Origin: Rhyzopertha dominica
Taxonomy: Eukaryota; Arthropoda; Insecta; Coleoptera; Bostrichidae
Assembly (NCBI GenBank): GCA_025024175.1
Contig: QCXZ01000137.1
Span: forward strand, 4,774,001 to 4,838,000
Direction of reading: 5' to 3'
DNA length: 64,000 nucleotides
Shown one piece after another: positions 49,999 through 61,660 of this stretch. Under the pieces are notes generated by a model. That model was not told the DNA's origin and made no database searches. It saw nothing but the letters and a program-made list of their open reading frames with translations. Made by a program: the position numbers and the translations under genes. Each line of letters begins with the position of its first letter. Within the stretch, counting starts at the first letter, position 1.

Positions 49999-51065
49999 TT
50001 TCGTTAAAGTGTGTCTACAAATATCTAACTGACTTGAAATATTTGTGTGTACCTTTTTGATAAACTAATTTTATTAAAAAAGGCTATAATGCAAATAAAT
50101 CTAAAAAAGTACAGATAAGGTCGTTGGTGGAAAATTTAAGTAGCATAAAAGGGAACAAAAACGTCAGAGCTAACCCACGCTGCAAAAAGTCAGATACAAC
50201 ATAAACAGGAAATTTCAGGTACAAAATTTATCGTGACATCAAATCTGATACCAATTGTTGCACGTCTAATATAAAAAATTTAATAGGCAATAAAAGGTGT
50301 CTGCGTTTTGTAGTCGAAGCTGTAAAATTTAAATATCCGGTCGAAATATTTCATGGACGGACATATTATTTTCCAGGACGAAGCGCTAAATGTAGCATGG
50401 CCATAAAGCTAATTAGAAGAGTTTGTCGATTTAGCAACACTTAATGGCATCTATTTTCATACTTTTTACAATTCTCAACATATACACTACAAAAGAGAAA
50501 TATACGAATTTACACATGATGCTACCTATTGGTTAACATTTAATAATCGTTATTCGATGTTATAGAGTCAAGTGAAGAACTGCCAGCGATTCACACAATA
50601 TGCTCACATAAACATGATAATGCTAAGTGTGCATAAGAGAAAATGCAAATTGACGAGATTGCTATAAGCGGTGCTATTTTGTCGTGCCAGATATCACGAG
50701 ATACACTTCCCGGAATTTGCACCATCTCATTCAGTATTCATATGTGAGGCCTTCGTTTTACGTTCGCACGTAATGTCGATAAAATTCCTTTAGATTGAGG
50801 TACAACGTGAGTTTCAGAGGTGTCCTAATTGATAATAGCAGTATCGTACCAAGGTATGATAGGAACTACCGAAAAATAGCGTCTTATTTAGAATTCGTAA
50901 ATCCGTGAGAAATTGAACTTTTAGTATGGTATTTGTAGCGGTTCATGAGCCAAATATCATGAAAGAACTTTATATGGCCACGGTGGAGGCGATCGCCCCC
51001 TCCTCTTCCCATATTTTTTAAATTAATTTAAGGACTCGGAGGTAATGTAGTTTTAAGCCTAGTCC
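49999..51065. other. No recognisable gene
   Basis: AT-rich with no coding signal or repeat structure that I could recognise beyond the continuation of the repeat at 48415. Confidence 0.45.
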
Positions 51066-52242
51066 AATTGGGTATTTGCCATATATTTATGTTTTATTAA
51101 ATTGCATATTAATAGGTAGCATCTAATCCACAAAATAGCTGTGACAGCTTATAAATTCGAAAAAATTGATCGTAAGGTGTATTTTTAATATTACATATGT
51201 GAATATTTAAAGGGACCGCCAAAACGCAAACATATTGGCCGTGACGTCAGGTGTCTTGTAAATGGCCGCTTGTTTACATCTGGGGTCGGCGCGTCACGCG
51301 TCAGCCTCAGTCCGTCAATTTATCAGTTTGTTGTTTGCGTTCATTTTATGACAAGCAAATTGACATGCGCCAAGAAAAAGTAAAAAAGTACTTATGTGTT
51401 ATGAGGATATGAGGAACGTAAAAGCAACAGCATAAGTAAACGTTTTATCAAATTAACTTAGCATTGATAATTTGATCACAGTGGGTTGTTGGAAACATAC
51501 TATTTGTAAACATAAAAATGTAAGAATAAAAATGTACCCTAAACTTGACATTTATTTTAGAGGTCAGAATAAATATAAATTGCCATTTATTTTCAGGGCT
51601 CTAGCGGCTCGTTTCCGGTCTGGCTAACAGTCGAATATATGAGGAACAACGTCGTTCTTTATTATAACACTTTCCTCTATCAACTTAAAACGCATATAAT
51701 TTTTCATATCCTCTGCAAGCTATAACCAAATGGAAACTGAATGGTAAACACTTATAACCCCAAAAAGAATAATAAAATTTACAGTAAGAATTAAGATGAT
51801 CTTCACAACAAAAAAAACAAACTTTGCGATTTCGGCATATCACGTCTAGGGGCCTTAAACAATTTTTTCATACGTTGATAATCTCGAGGAACGGTTACAA
51901 AAAATTTGTTAGCTGTACTGACTGAAGTACCCTTATAACCATGTACAAAACAACACTTGTTTTGTTTTCCATACATAATAGATGCTTGTAAAACTATACA
52001 AATCACTTTTTGGTGCGACCTCTTACACCGTCTTTTCAATAAACACCACACAAAAGCTTTTCCAATACAAGACTGATACTACACCATTGAACAGCACGCT
52101 CCTCGGTAATGTTTACATGACACTTGACGTCACAAGTGGAATAACCTTGGATAGAAGCGTTTTGGCGGTGACTCCTAAGATTCAAATTTCAGACCTGAAA
52201 TTCTCTACCTACAAATATTTTTTTGTTTTTTCTAACATGGCA
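51066..52242 (-). mobile_element. THAP-domain repeat element, copy 2 (inverted relative to copy 1)
   Basis: Reverse complement of 1-1169 throughout. On the reverse strand the frame from ATG 51976 reads MYGKQNKCCFVHGYK, then KFFVTVPRDYQRMKKLFK and APRRDMPKSQSLFF. With a one-base shift it gives FCCEDHL, the Cys/His end of a THAP finger. A second block at about 51590-51710 reads EDMKNYMRFKL, VIIKNDVVPHIFDC, stop, PDRKRA. The finger is longer here than in copy 1. The expected second Cys of the first pair is replaced (HGY). It has the inverted subterminal ACCGCCAAAACGC/GTGACGTCA blocks at both ends. Confidence 0.65.
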
Positions 52243-52612
52243 TATGATATATATGTACTTCAAGATTCATTTTACGTAATTTTCAAAAAAAGTGATAATA
52301 CCCAATTGCAAATCTCTTTGACAATTGTCTCTTTAATTTGGTGTATTAAATGTAGATTTAAATACACTTTCATAATTGGTTTCATTTATTCACCTCTTAT
52401 AATTAGGTTTTGTTTTATATCATCGTCATTACATAAAAAAAAATACAAAACTTAATAATAACCGTGCGACAAAACATGAAAGTACGTACTTTAGTAACTT
52501 TTTTTTTCGAAAACTGTCATCAAAAGCTGACATTCATTAAATTTTCTGTTGACAAAGGGAACCTTTTTTGTCACCTAGCTGCGAAATACTTTTGTGTTCT
52601 AGAACGCCAAAG

Positions 52613-53908
52613 TGTTTTTTTTAAGTAAGTACCGTTTTGCGACACCGCCGCCGCAGCGCTACGGTCGGCGTTCCGCGCATGCGCGCTGGTTACCTGCGCA
52701 CTGACGCCATTACAGTTTGATTCTTCATTGTATACGTTGTTTACTGAGTGTTTAAGATGCCTCCGACAATCGAGAGTTCCGCCGATTGTGAAGTACGGGC
52801 TGTTATACGATTTCTTAGTGCTAAAGGCGTAAAACCGATCGATATTCATCGTGAGATCTATGAAGTTTACAGACAAAACATTATGAGTGATGGAATGGTA
52901 AGGAAATGGGTGAGAGCATTTACAGATGGCCGCACAAATGTGCATGATGAAGAACGGAGTGGGCGTCCTTCGGTTGTTAATGAAGATTTGGTGCAGAAAG
53001 TGAACGAAAAGGTGAGAGAAAACAGACGCTTTACAATTTCATCATTGTGCGACTGCTTTCCTCAATATTCTCGGTGTTTTGTATCGCATTGTGATCGAGA
53101 ACTTGAATTACCGGAAATTGTGTTCACGTTGGGTTCCGAAAATGTTGACGGATTTGCACAAAACCCAACGTTTAGGCAGTGCATTGACTTTCCTTGAGCG
53201 GTACCACAATGAAGGTGAAGATTTTTTAGACCAAATTGTTACTGGTGACGAAACATGGGTGGCCTACGTCACACCAGAATCGAAACAACAATCCATGGAA
53301 TGGCGACATTCATCATCACCCAAAAAAGTGAAGTTTAAGCAATCAATTTCTGCCCGGAACATCATGTGCACAGTTTTTTGGGACAGAAAAGGAGTATTGC
53401 TAGTGGAGTTTCTGATGAGACAATCAATGCAGCGTCTTATTGTAAGACATTGAACAATCTGCGTCGTGCAATCCAGAACAAAAGACGTGGCAAGTTGAGT
53501 AAGGGTATCGTTTTGCTGCATGACAATGCCCGTCCACATGTGGCTAATCGGACCAAAGATCTCATCAAATCTTTTAAATGGGAAACTCTGATCATCCTCC
53601 ATACAGCCCTGATCTGGCGCCCAGCGACTACCATTTGTTCCTGCACTTGAAGAAACACCTGGGTGGTCAGCGTCTTCAAGACGATAACGAAGTCGAAACA
53701 TTTGTGATACAGTGGTTAACAAGTCAGGCGGCAGAATTTTATGAGGAGGGTATTCAAAAACTGGTGCCACGTTATGACAAGTGCCTCAATATTCACGGAA
53801 ATTATGTAGAAAAGTAGATTAAGGTACAGGCTTTCATGTAAGATAAAATTATTGCGATATCTTTGCACGTCTTTTTTTAATTCCAAAACGGTACTTACTT
53901 AAAAAACA
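52613..53908 (+). mobile_element. Full-length mariner transposon with both TIRs
   Basis: The left end (52613-52640) and right end (53883-53908) are inverted repeats sharing AAGTAAGTACCGTTTT, with a T-run two bases longer on the left. The 1.3-kb length and the encoded transposase fit the mariner family. TA dinucleotides are not preserved at the outer borders, suggesting border decay. Confidence 0.85.
52757..53817 (+). pseudogene. Mariner transposase, three frameshifts
   Basis: DNA-binding half: MPPTIESSADCEVRAVIRF, RKWVRAFTDGRTNVHDEERS, GRPSVVNEDLVQKV. After a shift near 53068: YRKLCSRWVPKMLT, then DQIVTGDETWVAYVTPE with the first catalytic Asp. After a shift near 53390: LRRAIQNKRRGKLSKGIVLLHDNARPH (second Asp). 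After a shift near 53580: HPPYSPDLAPSDYHLFLHL (third Asp, D34D spacing expected), ending RYDKCLNIHGNYVEK with stop at 53815-53817. All catalytic residues survive, and no nonsense changes were noticed in the assembled path. It would cut and paste the element at TA sites, but the three indels abolish it. Confidence 0.9.
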
Positions 53909-53945
53909 TGCCTCGTATTTGTCGAAAAAATATTGTTTGTATCTC

Positions 53946-53968
53946 GAACGCGAAATGCTTTCGCGTTC
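53946..53968. repeat. Perfect 10-bp hairpin
   Basis: GAACGCGAAA, loop TGC, TTTCGCGTTC. A further copy of TTTCGCGTTCTAG is at 54007. It lies just outside the mariner right end and is likely a remnant of the sequence the mariner entered or of another element's end. Confidence 0.5.
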
Positions 53969-54184
53969 TCAAATGGATATTTCCATTCTTTAACGCAAAA
54001 GTATCATTTCGCGTTCTAGATAATATTTTTGCAACAGAATATTACTATAGTATAGGTAAGCCTAACTTTGTGTTTGCCAATTTTAAAACTTTAATGCTTG
54101 TTTCAGTCTTTCATGTTAAAGAAGAAAACATTAACACGGCTCAAAAGTAAAAAAATGCACTCTTATCATACTTATTTCAAATAA

Positions 54185-54990
54185 GTTCTTGACCCCCTGT
54201 TCTTCTTGGGCATAATATTATTTCTGACTACTACTTTAAGACTTTAGTGTCTGTTTTGCAAGCTTTTGATATAAAAGGCACCAACAATCTCAAAATACAT
54301 TACTAAGCACGGCCTTTATATTGAAATAAAAAGAAGCTAACAAGCTTGAAATGCATTTGCATGATTATTAAAAAAAAATCATGAAACCGCTCTGACCTTC
54401 CAATTCCACTGAGGAACGCACCATTTTTTACGTTAAAAAAGGCAGTAACAATCCGCAATGAGCAATTATAAGAATCCTTATTATCCATTTATTATCTTCT
54501 TCTCAATCATTTATAGTGAAAAAAGTCAGCGACAAACACTGCGTTTTTAAGTATCCATATTAAGAAAAACCTTCGAGGGAGGAATCCTTGACCCCTCATT
54601 GCATTGGACAACACGTCCAGCATTATTTGTGACTACCAATTTTAAGGTCTTAGTACGTATCTCATAGTCTTCTGCATTTGAAAAAGGACAGTAACAAACC
54701 TCAAAATGTCTTTTTAAGTGTGCTTATATTTAAAAAATTCTTGATGAGTACCCCCTGCCTAACAGTATTTCGGGCTACCAGTTTCAAAACTTTTGTATAT
54801 TTTTCAGTTTTAAACACTGAAAAAAAGATACCAACAAGCTTCAAAAAATTCTGGAGGAAAACCGCTCACGTTATTTCTGAATGTCCATTTTAAGATTTGG
54901 ATATATTTTTCATAATCTTTTACATTGAAAAAGATACAGTAACAAACCTCAAAATGGATGTTTAAGCATTCACTTCTTTTTAATATCCAA
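54185..54990. repeat. Degenerate tandem repeat array
   Basis: A phrase of the form GAAAAAG-n-AACAAnCCTCAAAATG recurs at about 54276, 54316, 54432, 54674, 54814 and 54924, each with neighbouring conserved words (GACCCC, ACTACCA, TTTAAGnnnTTAGT). Units are roughly 110-240 bp and strongly diverged. No coding sense was found. Confidence 0.5.
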
Positions 54991-55002
54991 ATCATTAAAT
55001 GC

Positions 55003-55220
55003 CCCTCGTACTCTGTCCATTAAGTCGTTGTTTTTAGTGGTCATTAAAGTTCTGTACACTTGATCTTTTACATAATTCTAAATAAAATAATCAGGGGGTG
55101 GTAAATCAGGAGATCGTTGGGGAAACATATCTGGACCATTTGTGCAATCTATCGATTACCAAACATTTCTTCCACGACTTCAACAACAGCTCGATTGGCA
55201 TGTGCTGGTTCACCATGCAT
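55003..55220 (-). pseudogene. IS630/Tc1-like transposase C-terminal fragment
   Basis: The reverse strand from 55220 reads MHGEPAHANRAVVEVVEEMF (second catalytic block, Asp replaced by M-H-G context). After a shift it reads FPQRSPDLPPPDYF (third Asp), YVKDQVYRTLMTTKNNDLMD. A stop (GNR*) and a frameshift are present. It is adjacent to the tandem repeat array, which may represent that element's end region. Confidence 0.65.
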
Positions 55221-57097
55221 TGTTGGCTTCAACTGCAGGAAGACAACGGAAGCTCGCATTTATAACGTTTCTTAAAATAAAAATTTATTTTGCGCAGTCC
55301 AGATTTTCGTCGTAAAAATGTATTGAAAGTATTATATTTGCACAAAATGCATTCAAACTGCAAGAATCTTGAAATTTTAGTTGTCTGACTGCGTGAGGAT
55401 TACTATCGGACTAAAAAGGACTATCTCTGCTGTCACTCTATCATAAAAACAGCTACCAACTAAACCTTTAAGCATAGACTCCAACATACTTTAATTAAAA
55501 GGGAAGATCACTGGAGTAAGAATATATATGTCGTTCTATAAAAAAAATCAGGTTCTCGAGCATAGAAATTCTTTAAATTGATTTTTCCAGAATTGGTAAA
55601 ATTTTGCAAAAATGTAAGATGTTTAAGTTAGTAAAGTAGAAAATTTCATGGAGAATTGAACTTTTCAAACCGGATCTCTCTAGGGCGTTTTGCTGTGAAG
55701 ATATTAATTTTTTCAAGCACGCCGCAAATGCCAACATTTTAAAAAAACTTCAAATAATCACAAAACAGTAGGCCTGAGACCACATGCCATGAAAATGAAA
55801 TTCAGCCAGGATTCTAAAAGTGTCAAAATGTACAGGGTGTTCCATTTAAATTAACAGAGTTGCTATCAACCTTTGGTGTACCCGGAAGTGGCCTGAAACC
55901 TAAAAATATTTAAATTGAAATGAGCCCGGCATGAAACTGTAACCTACAAATTTTCAGAAAGTTGCTCAGTTGGTTCCCGATATTCTTCTATAATGAAATC
56001 TTGGTGTGGAAAACCCTGTATATCAAAGGGAAGAAATTTAACCAGTTTTATATGCAAATTATTTTTTTTGGACACATACACAAAAACAGTTGTTTTGAAA
56101 AGAAAATCTGTTGCAAAAAGTATATTATTGACAAGATGGTATAAGTAACGTTTATTTTATCATTTTACATAAATTACAAATAAAAGGAAACAAATATAAT
56201 ACATGCATACATTGTTAGCACACTAACTGACGCCATTGGTCTTTCCTAAGAACTAAAATGTTATTATTACTTTATATTAGGTTGAAAAAATTAACTACTT
56301 GTATGAGCAACCTGGGTTGTCTACTTGAGGTTTCCAGTAGTACCTCTTTTTGGCCCTGTTTTCCACAAAAACCACCATTCTGTGACTGACATCGAAAGAC
56401 AGAGCACGCATTGATTAGGGCGTTACTGGAATAATCCAAATCATAGTAATCAGAGTATCTGCAAGTTACGTCATAATTTAACAAATAACAATTTCTTGCA
56501 AATTGTTTGTATTACCGGAGAAAGACCTTCTATAAGTGATGTAACCTTGTATGAAATAATTATTACCGTGTAACTTACGTCTAAAATGTAATAGGGTCTT
56601 TTGGTGGAGGCCTAGAGCTAGAACCAGCACTTATCATCTGGAAGATTAAAATTGGTCTGAGACCGTAGCAGCAGCCCCGTTTACCCGGTCATATTGCGAA
56701 GTGCAGCATCAGGACAGGAAAACAGCTAATAATAGCAACATCATTTCAGTCAGTACTTACCTGTTCTTTTTGTTTATACTTTGTTGCATACTTTGGTAAT
56801 ACTGTGAATCAAATGTTAACTCGTTCAAAGCTTTGACAGAGAAAACGCGTTTGTTCTTACACAAGTTCACATAAATAGATAACCGTTATTATATCAAGCT
56901 GTACGAGTAGTTGCACGGTAAAATAAAATAATATTCCAACCGGACCAGCGATCGCTTTATTTAGACTACATTCTGAATCCAAAAAAGAGAAATTTTACGT
57001 TACAATGGATAGAGCTGAACCCCGCTTGCGAGGGAACAACAATTATTCGAAACTTAGTAGTGTTACAATTGAATTTATTAAGGAGGAAGTTGGGAAG
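55221..57097. other. No gene seen apart from a MITE
   Basis: AT-rich, with the MITE at 55831-56020 listed separately. Several poly(A)-signal-like words occur but no coding unit. 56570-56740 is slightly GC-richer without an assignable frame. Confidence 0.4.
55831..56020. mobile_element. 190-bp MITE with TACAGGGT ends
   Basis: Begins TACAGGGTGTTCC and ends GGAAAACCCTGTA, inverted with one mismatch in 13. A shortened relative lies at 12695-12801, and its left-arm sequence also forms the inverted repeat at 12054. Non-coding. Confidence 0.7.
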
Positions 57098-58919
57098 ATA
57101 TAATAATAATAATAATAATATATCCTTTATTGCTTTTACTATACAAAAAAAAAGAAAACAAAGGGCGAAGTTCAGATGGACACAAAGCTGTGTCCCGTGC
57201 TCTTCTACTCAACCACCTCGAAATAATAATCAGAATAATCTAGTTGAATATGACTACATAATAAGCATAGAAAATTAATAACTACATTAATCAAGAGCGA
57301 ATTTGTACCCCAATTCCCAGAACAATTACCCAAAACAATTATTTATCAGATGAATAGATGCCAGAGACACCCCCCCCCCCACGGCACCAAAATTAATCAT
57401 TGAAAAACTCCCGCAGATGTCTTTTAAATTTCTCAGGTTCAAGTTATTAGGAAGAGAATTGTAAACTTTACAAATCTGCACTGAAAACGATCTCTCAAAC
57501 AACGATGAGTTATGAAATGGGGGACTTAGCTTACCCCTGAACCTGACGTTAATGTTATGAACGTCACTACGAAAAGTTATTTTATTATAAAGGTAGGGTG
57601 GAGTCCAAAGGTAAACTACCTTATGATACAAGCAAGACACTTGCCGCAAAAATCTCTTATCCATGTTCAACCAGCCAGCATCCACTAGCTTATGCGATAT
57701 ATGTTGACGTCTCCCGATCCCATAAACTAACCTGAGGCACGCATTCTGTATTCTCTGTATTTTTGCCTTAGTGGCTACATCAAGACATGAAAAAAATACC
57801 TCACTGCAATAATTGAAGTGAGACAATACCATTGTGTCACTTAACAATTTCTTAACGCGTACATCCAAGTATGTTCTATGCGAAAACAATTGCTTTAGGT
57901 TAATAAACGCCTTTTTTATGCAGTTGTTTATAAGTGTTCTGTAACGGAAAGTATTATCCAACGTCAACCCCAGACTCTTAGTATTTTCCACTAAAGGTAT
58001 GGCACAGCCGTCAATGTGCAGCGCAAGCTCCCCTGAAACCGCACCTTATACATTTCAACCACCAAACAGAATAGCAGCAGATTTGCCCGGATTTATTTTT
58101 AATGCATGCGATCTGGACGCCTCCGCAATCCTCTCCAAGTCATCATTTATATTCTTCACCGCTAAATCGCACTCAGAAGGAGGAAAGATGTAGTAGATTT
58201 GCGTATCATCAGCGTACATGTGATAGTGAACACTACGAACAGTACTCAATAGATTGCTGACGTAATTCGAAAAAAGAATGGGACCAAGAATAGATCGCTG
58301 AGATACACCACTAGTCAAAGGCGCTTTATTTGATGAAGAAGTATCTAACTTTACCACAGCAAACCTCTCGGTTACAAATGACGACAAAAGACCAACTGCG
58401 CAACGATGGAAACCAATATACCGAAGAATAGCCTCTAGAACAGAATAATTGATTGTATCAAACGCTTTACTGTAATCTAAAAGCACCAACACGGCGCAAT
58501 GACGATTATCACGGGCACGTAAAATGTCATCTGTAACCTTCAATAGTGCTGTAGTGCAGCTAAAATTTGGACGAAATCCAGACTGCGTAACAGGCAATAT
58601 ATTATACCTATCCAGGTATTCACGTATTTGATCATCTAAATTTTTTTTCAAAAACCTTAGATAAGCAGGGCAGCAAGCTAACTGGTCTATAGTCCTTAAT
58701 TTCTTGCGGTGCAGCGACCTTTGGGATTGGCCTAATAGCAGCCTCCTTCCAAGCCTTCGGATAATAACATGACAATATGTACGAGTTAATTATGTGAACC
58801 ATAAACTGAAATAAATGCGGACAACAAAGCTTAATCATATTCAAAGACAGACCATCCACCCCAGGAGTTCCCGAGCGCAACTGATTTAACAATTTCCACA
58901 CCCTTTCCGCATCAACCAA
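57098..58919 (-). mobile_element. CR1/L2-like LINE, 5'-truncated, with microsatellite 3' tail
   Basis: Reverse strand 58919 down to about 57098. Coding ends at 57326; the 3'UTR ends in GCAATAAAGGATA followed by a (TTA) run at 57100-57120, the 3' tail type of CR1/L2-related LINEs. The 5' part (ORF1, endonuclease) is absent, as expected for incomplete reverse transcription. Confidence 0.8.
57326..58919 (-). pseudogene. LINE reverse transcriptase and C-terminal domain
   Basis: RT blocks: LLNQLRSGTPGVDGLSLNMI, PKAWKEAAIRPIPK, DYRPVSLLPCLSKVFEK (58632-58919). After a shift at the T-run 58641-58648: SGFRPNFSCTTALLKVTDDI, VLLDYSKAFDTINYSVL, LTSGVSQRSILGPILF (Gly of S-Q-G-S changed to Arg), HYHMYADDTQIYYIFP with the catalytic YADD. 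Two in-frame stops at about 58040-58057 are followed, in phase, by SLGLTLDNTFRY and the C-terminal region to 57326. So it carries one frameshift and two stops. The clade is CR1/L2-like by these motifs; a close relative such as Jockey cannot be excluded. Confidence 0.85.
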
Positions 58920-61380
58920 ACGAAAATCAAATCATCATATCAAGCGTCAGTTGGAAAAACGAACATGTTACCCGTGAAGATGATATGTATAGAATATATT
59001 TGTATTAGAACTGATTATTAAATATATGGAGGTTATTATGCGTTTCTAACTCGACTGCTTTCGTTGACCATATAATATCAACGTCATTTGGCGACCAGCA
59101 ACCTTTTACTCTTTTCGGCGCCTGAACAGTCAACACATACGAAATAATTTAACAACACGAATAATCTATCGACTTGGCTTAAATCTTTGCCTTGAGGTCT
59201 TCGACTATTATTTAAATGTCAAACGAAACAAATCAGACCACAACACTCCATCGCAGTAGTCGTCACCGTTCGTGAAAAATCTCGTTTGGCTCTGATCCGA
59301 TGTCCATCGAAGTGATTTCGAAACCGCGCTACCGGTGTTGGAACTGCTGGCTTCCCCGGCGCCTAGTCCAATATTCATGAATGGGTCTCCTCATATTCCT
59401 CTTTTGCGTAAGAGCGACAATCACCGGTGGCCTCCGCTTCTGGCGAACGATGTGTAGGTGTAAAAACACCAAGGCGGCCAGATTGATCTTGCTTTGATGC
59501 TGACATGACTCACAGCTTGCATAACACACGTCGTGCACTTGCTATTGATACGAACCAATAGGTGATATTGGAGTTGACGTGAGCGCCATTGAAACGAACT
59601 TTTTTCCCATTAATTGACTTTCTGGAGTGGGCGTGTTGGCATTTTTACCCAAGCCTCGTTTTTAATGAACGATTATTGTGAGTTACGGATGGGTCATCGA
59701 GGATGGTCAGTGTGGGTGCGACTGGACGATTGGGGAATATTTACGACCAGGCTGAAATGAAATTTTAGAGAAATATGGTTCCTTCTGCCATTTCTCTATA
59801 CCCACGCCTCTTTCACAAAGTTTTCTTAGTTCATATATCATTGTTTGTACGGAATTTATCTTGTAAACTTTGGTAAGCAGCAAATACGATAACAAATTTT
59901 TATATTAGCTATTATGGGGTTCAATAGAAACACTAAACCTAATTACAAGTATCTAATAGTATGTTTACCACCATATTATAAAGGTTTAATACTCTGTTCT
60001 ACGTAGATCAGAGGCCNTCTTATATGTACACTAGCAAAATAAATAGCATTTTATTTAGAATTATCTCAAGAACGATTTTGTCATTTTGACAAGGATTGTT
60101 CAAATTCACTCGATAAGAGTTGAAGGACTGAAACGGTCCACAAGTCTCCGACATTAAGTACGACCTGGATTTTTTCAGTAATGCATGCTGGACAGTGGTC
60201 CTTCAATCTTAAGTATAAATTTCCGCTAATGCAGTCGATTTCTAACTACCGTGGCGCTCGACAATGGCAAATATTGGCTCCAGCATTGTCCAGTAATGTT
60301 ACCGAAGTACGCCTCAAGCAATCATGCAATGTCCGGTATAACTTTATGAATTAGTCCCAAGAAATGATGTAACCTTTGAACAGGTCTTCGAAATTTTGCT
60401 GATGTCTACATGTTGTGTATAGTCCAACCAAATCGCATTTAGAGAGAAAAGAGGGTTTTTACAAACATCTAAAAGTAGAAATGATAAAGAAGCATATAAT
60501 AAATAAAAAACCAAAAATGCGTGAGAAGGAGTGCGGGGGTTAATTTGGAGGGCTGTGAAGGCGACAATTCTTGCGATTTTCGGCAAAAGTTGACGTCACA
60601 AGTAAAAATATCCAATATCTTTGTAGATAAAAAAAAACCAACAACTTCTGTCTGGTTGCTTTTTAACCTTAGAATATCCGAGAGAAATGTGAAAATCGAC
60701 TCGATCTCGTTTCCTATTTTCCTATTATCCAATTTTAATAAAACTTGGTAAAACTATACCTTGTATGCAGCCAAAAAAAACCACAAATTTTGAGATTAAA
60801 AAATCAAAGCATTTCCAATATGTTTTCCGGACGAATTCAAAAATTTAGAAAAAATAGAGAAAGGGACATAGTATTATTTAACTTATTACAATGTAACCAT
60901 GTCAAATATTTTTCTAGATCTGTGTTAGTTAGATTTTCTAGTTCTTTGTGGTTAGTGCCAGAGTATAAACAAGAACAGTATCGTCAGCTTACATAAAATG
61001 TTTTTCTACAAGACCAGCTAATTTTAAATTGTGTACGTACATCAAAAACAACAGAGGACCAAGAACTAAATGTAGAAATCTTTCATCTTTTCGTCATCAA
61101 AATTTGAAGGAAAACTTCGGATAACTTGAATGATTAATGATAAGTTTTAAAAATTAAATATGTTACAATTTTTCCTTTGAAGTGACATTATTAATAGTAA
61201 CAAAGACAGCCATAAGTAGTTACGAAAAAAAAATCGGATTTGTGTCAAGTCAGAAGCATACTAATTTCATGTTTCAACTGCAATGTATAAATTTGTTGCC
61301 ATTAGGTTTAACTTTCCAATTTTCTCACCCAGTATTGTCACGGCATAGTTTGAGCAGTCACCGAAGTAGTTATTCTATTC
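58920..61380. other. No recognisable gene; GC-richer block at 59250-59560
   Basis: 59250-59560 has elevated GC and short frames on both strands (69 codons at 59329-59538 minus; a 34-codon plus frame around ATG 59300), none recognisable. The rest is AT-rich intergenic DNA with one N near 60017. Confidence 0.35.
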
Positions 61381-61409
61381 CTAACCCTAATTAATTGTTG
61401 GAAAATTTA

Positions 61410-61660
61410 TTAACTGGAAGATAAATGTCTTCTCTTATGTGTGCTGCCAGAGGACGACAGAACAATAATTCTCCGTGCTTTACTTCCTTCATAAGCATAT
61501 CTTACGTAAGTCAATAGTTGTGCCAAGTTAGTAACACCTGTTGTTTCATCCAACTGAATTGCAAATTTTGAATTATTCCTAAGCCTGTTTATAAGCTGCT
61601 GCTGCAATTTTCATTGCTAAAATTTGAAATTTCTCTAAAAAGAGCGTCATACGACAAATG
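61410..61660 (-). pseudogene. hAT-type transposase fragment (ZBED5-like group)
   Basis: Reverse strand: a line resembling RIRKIHLSYDALFREISN (about 61615-61680), then after a frame change QQQLINRLRNNSKFAIQLDE and TTGVTNLAQLLTYVRYAYEG. The segment FAIQLDET-x-V-T-x-x-A-Q-L-L-x-Y-V-R matches the start of the catalytic domain of hAT transposases of the ZBED5/SCAND3 kind, with the first catalytic Asp in LDET. The C-terminal hAT dimerisation domain and the BED finger are absent. Confidence 0.65.

Noticed and set aside
59329..59538. 69-codon minus-strand frame with RRPIHEYW, considered as a Harbinger nuclease start
   Set aside because: The resemblance is a single short phrase; no nuclease motifs follow.
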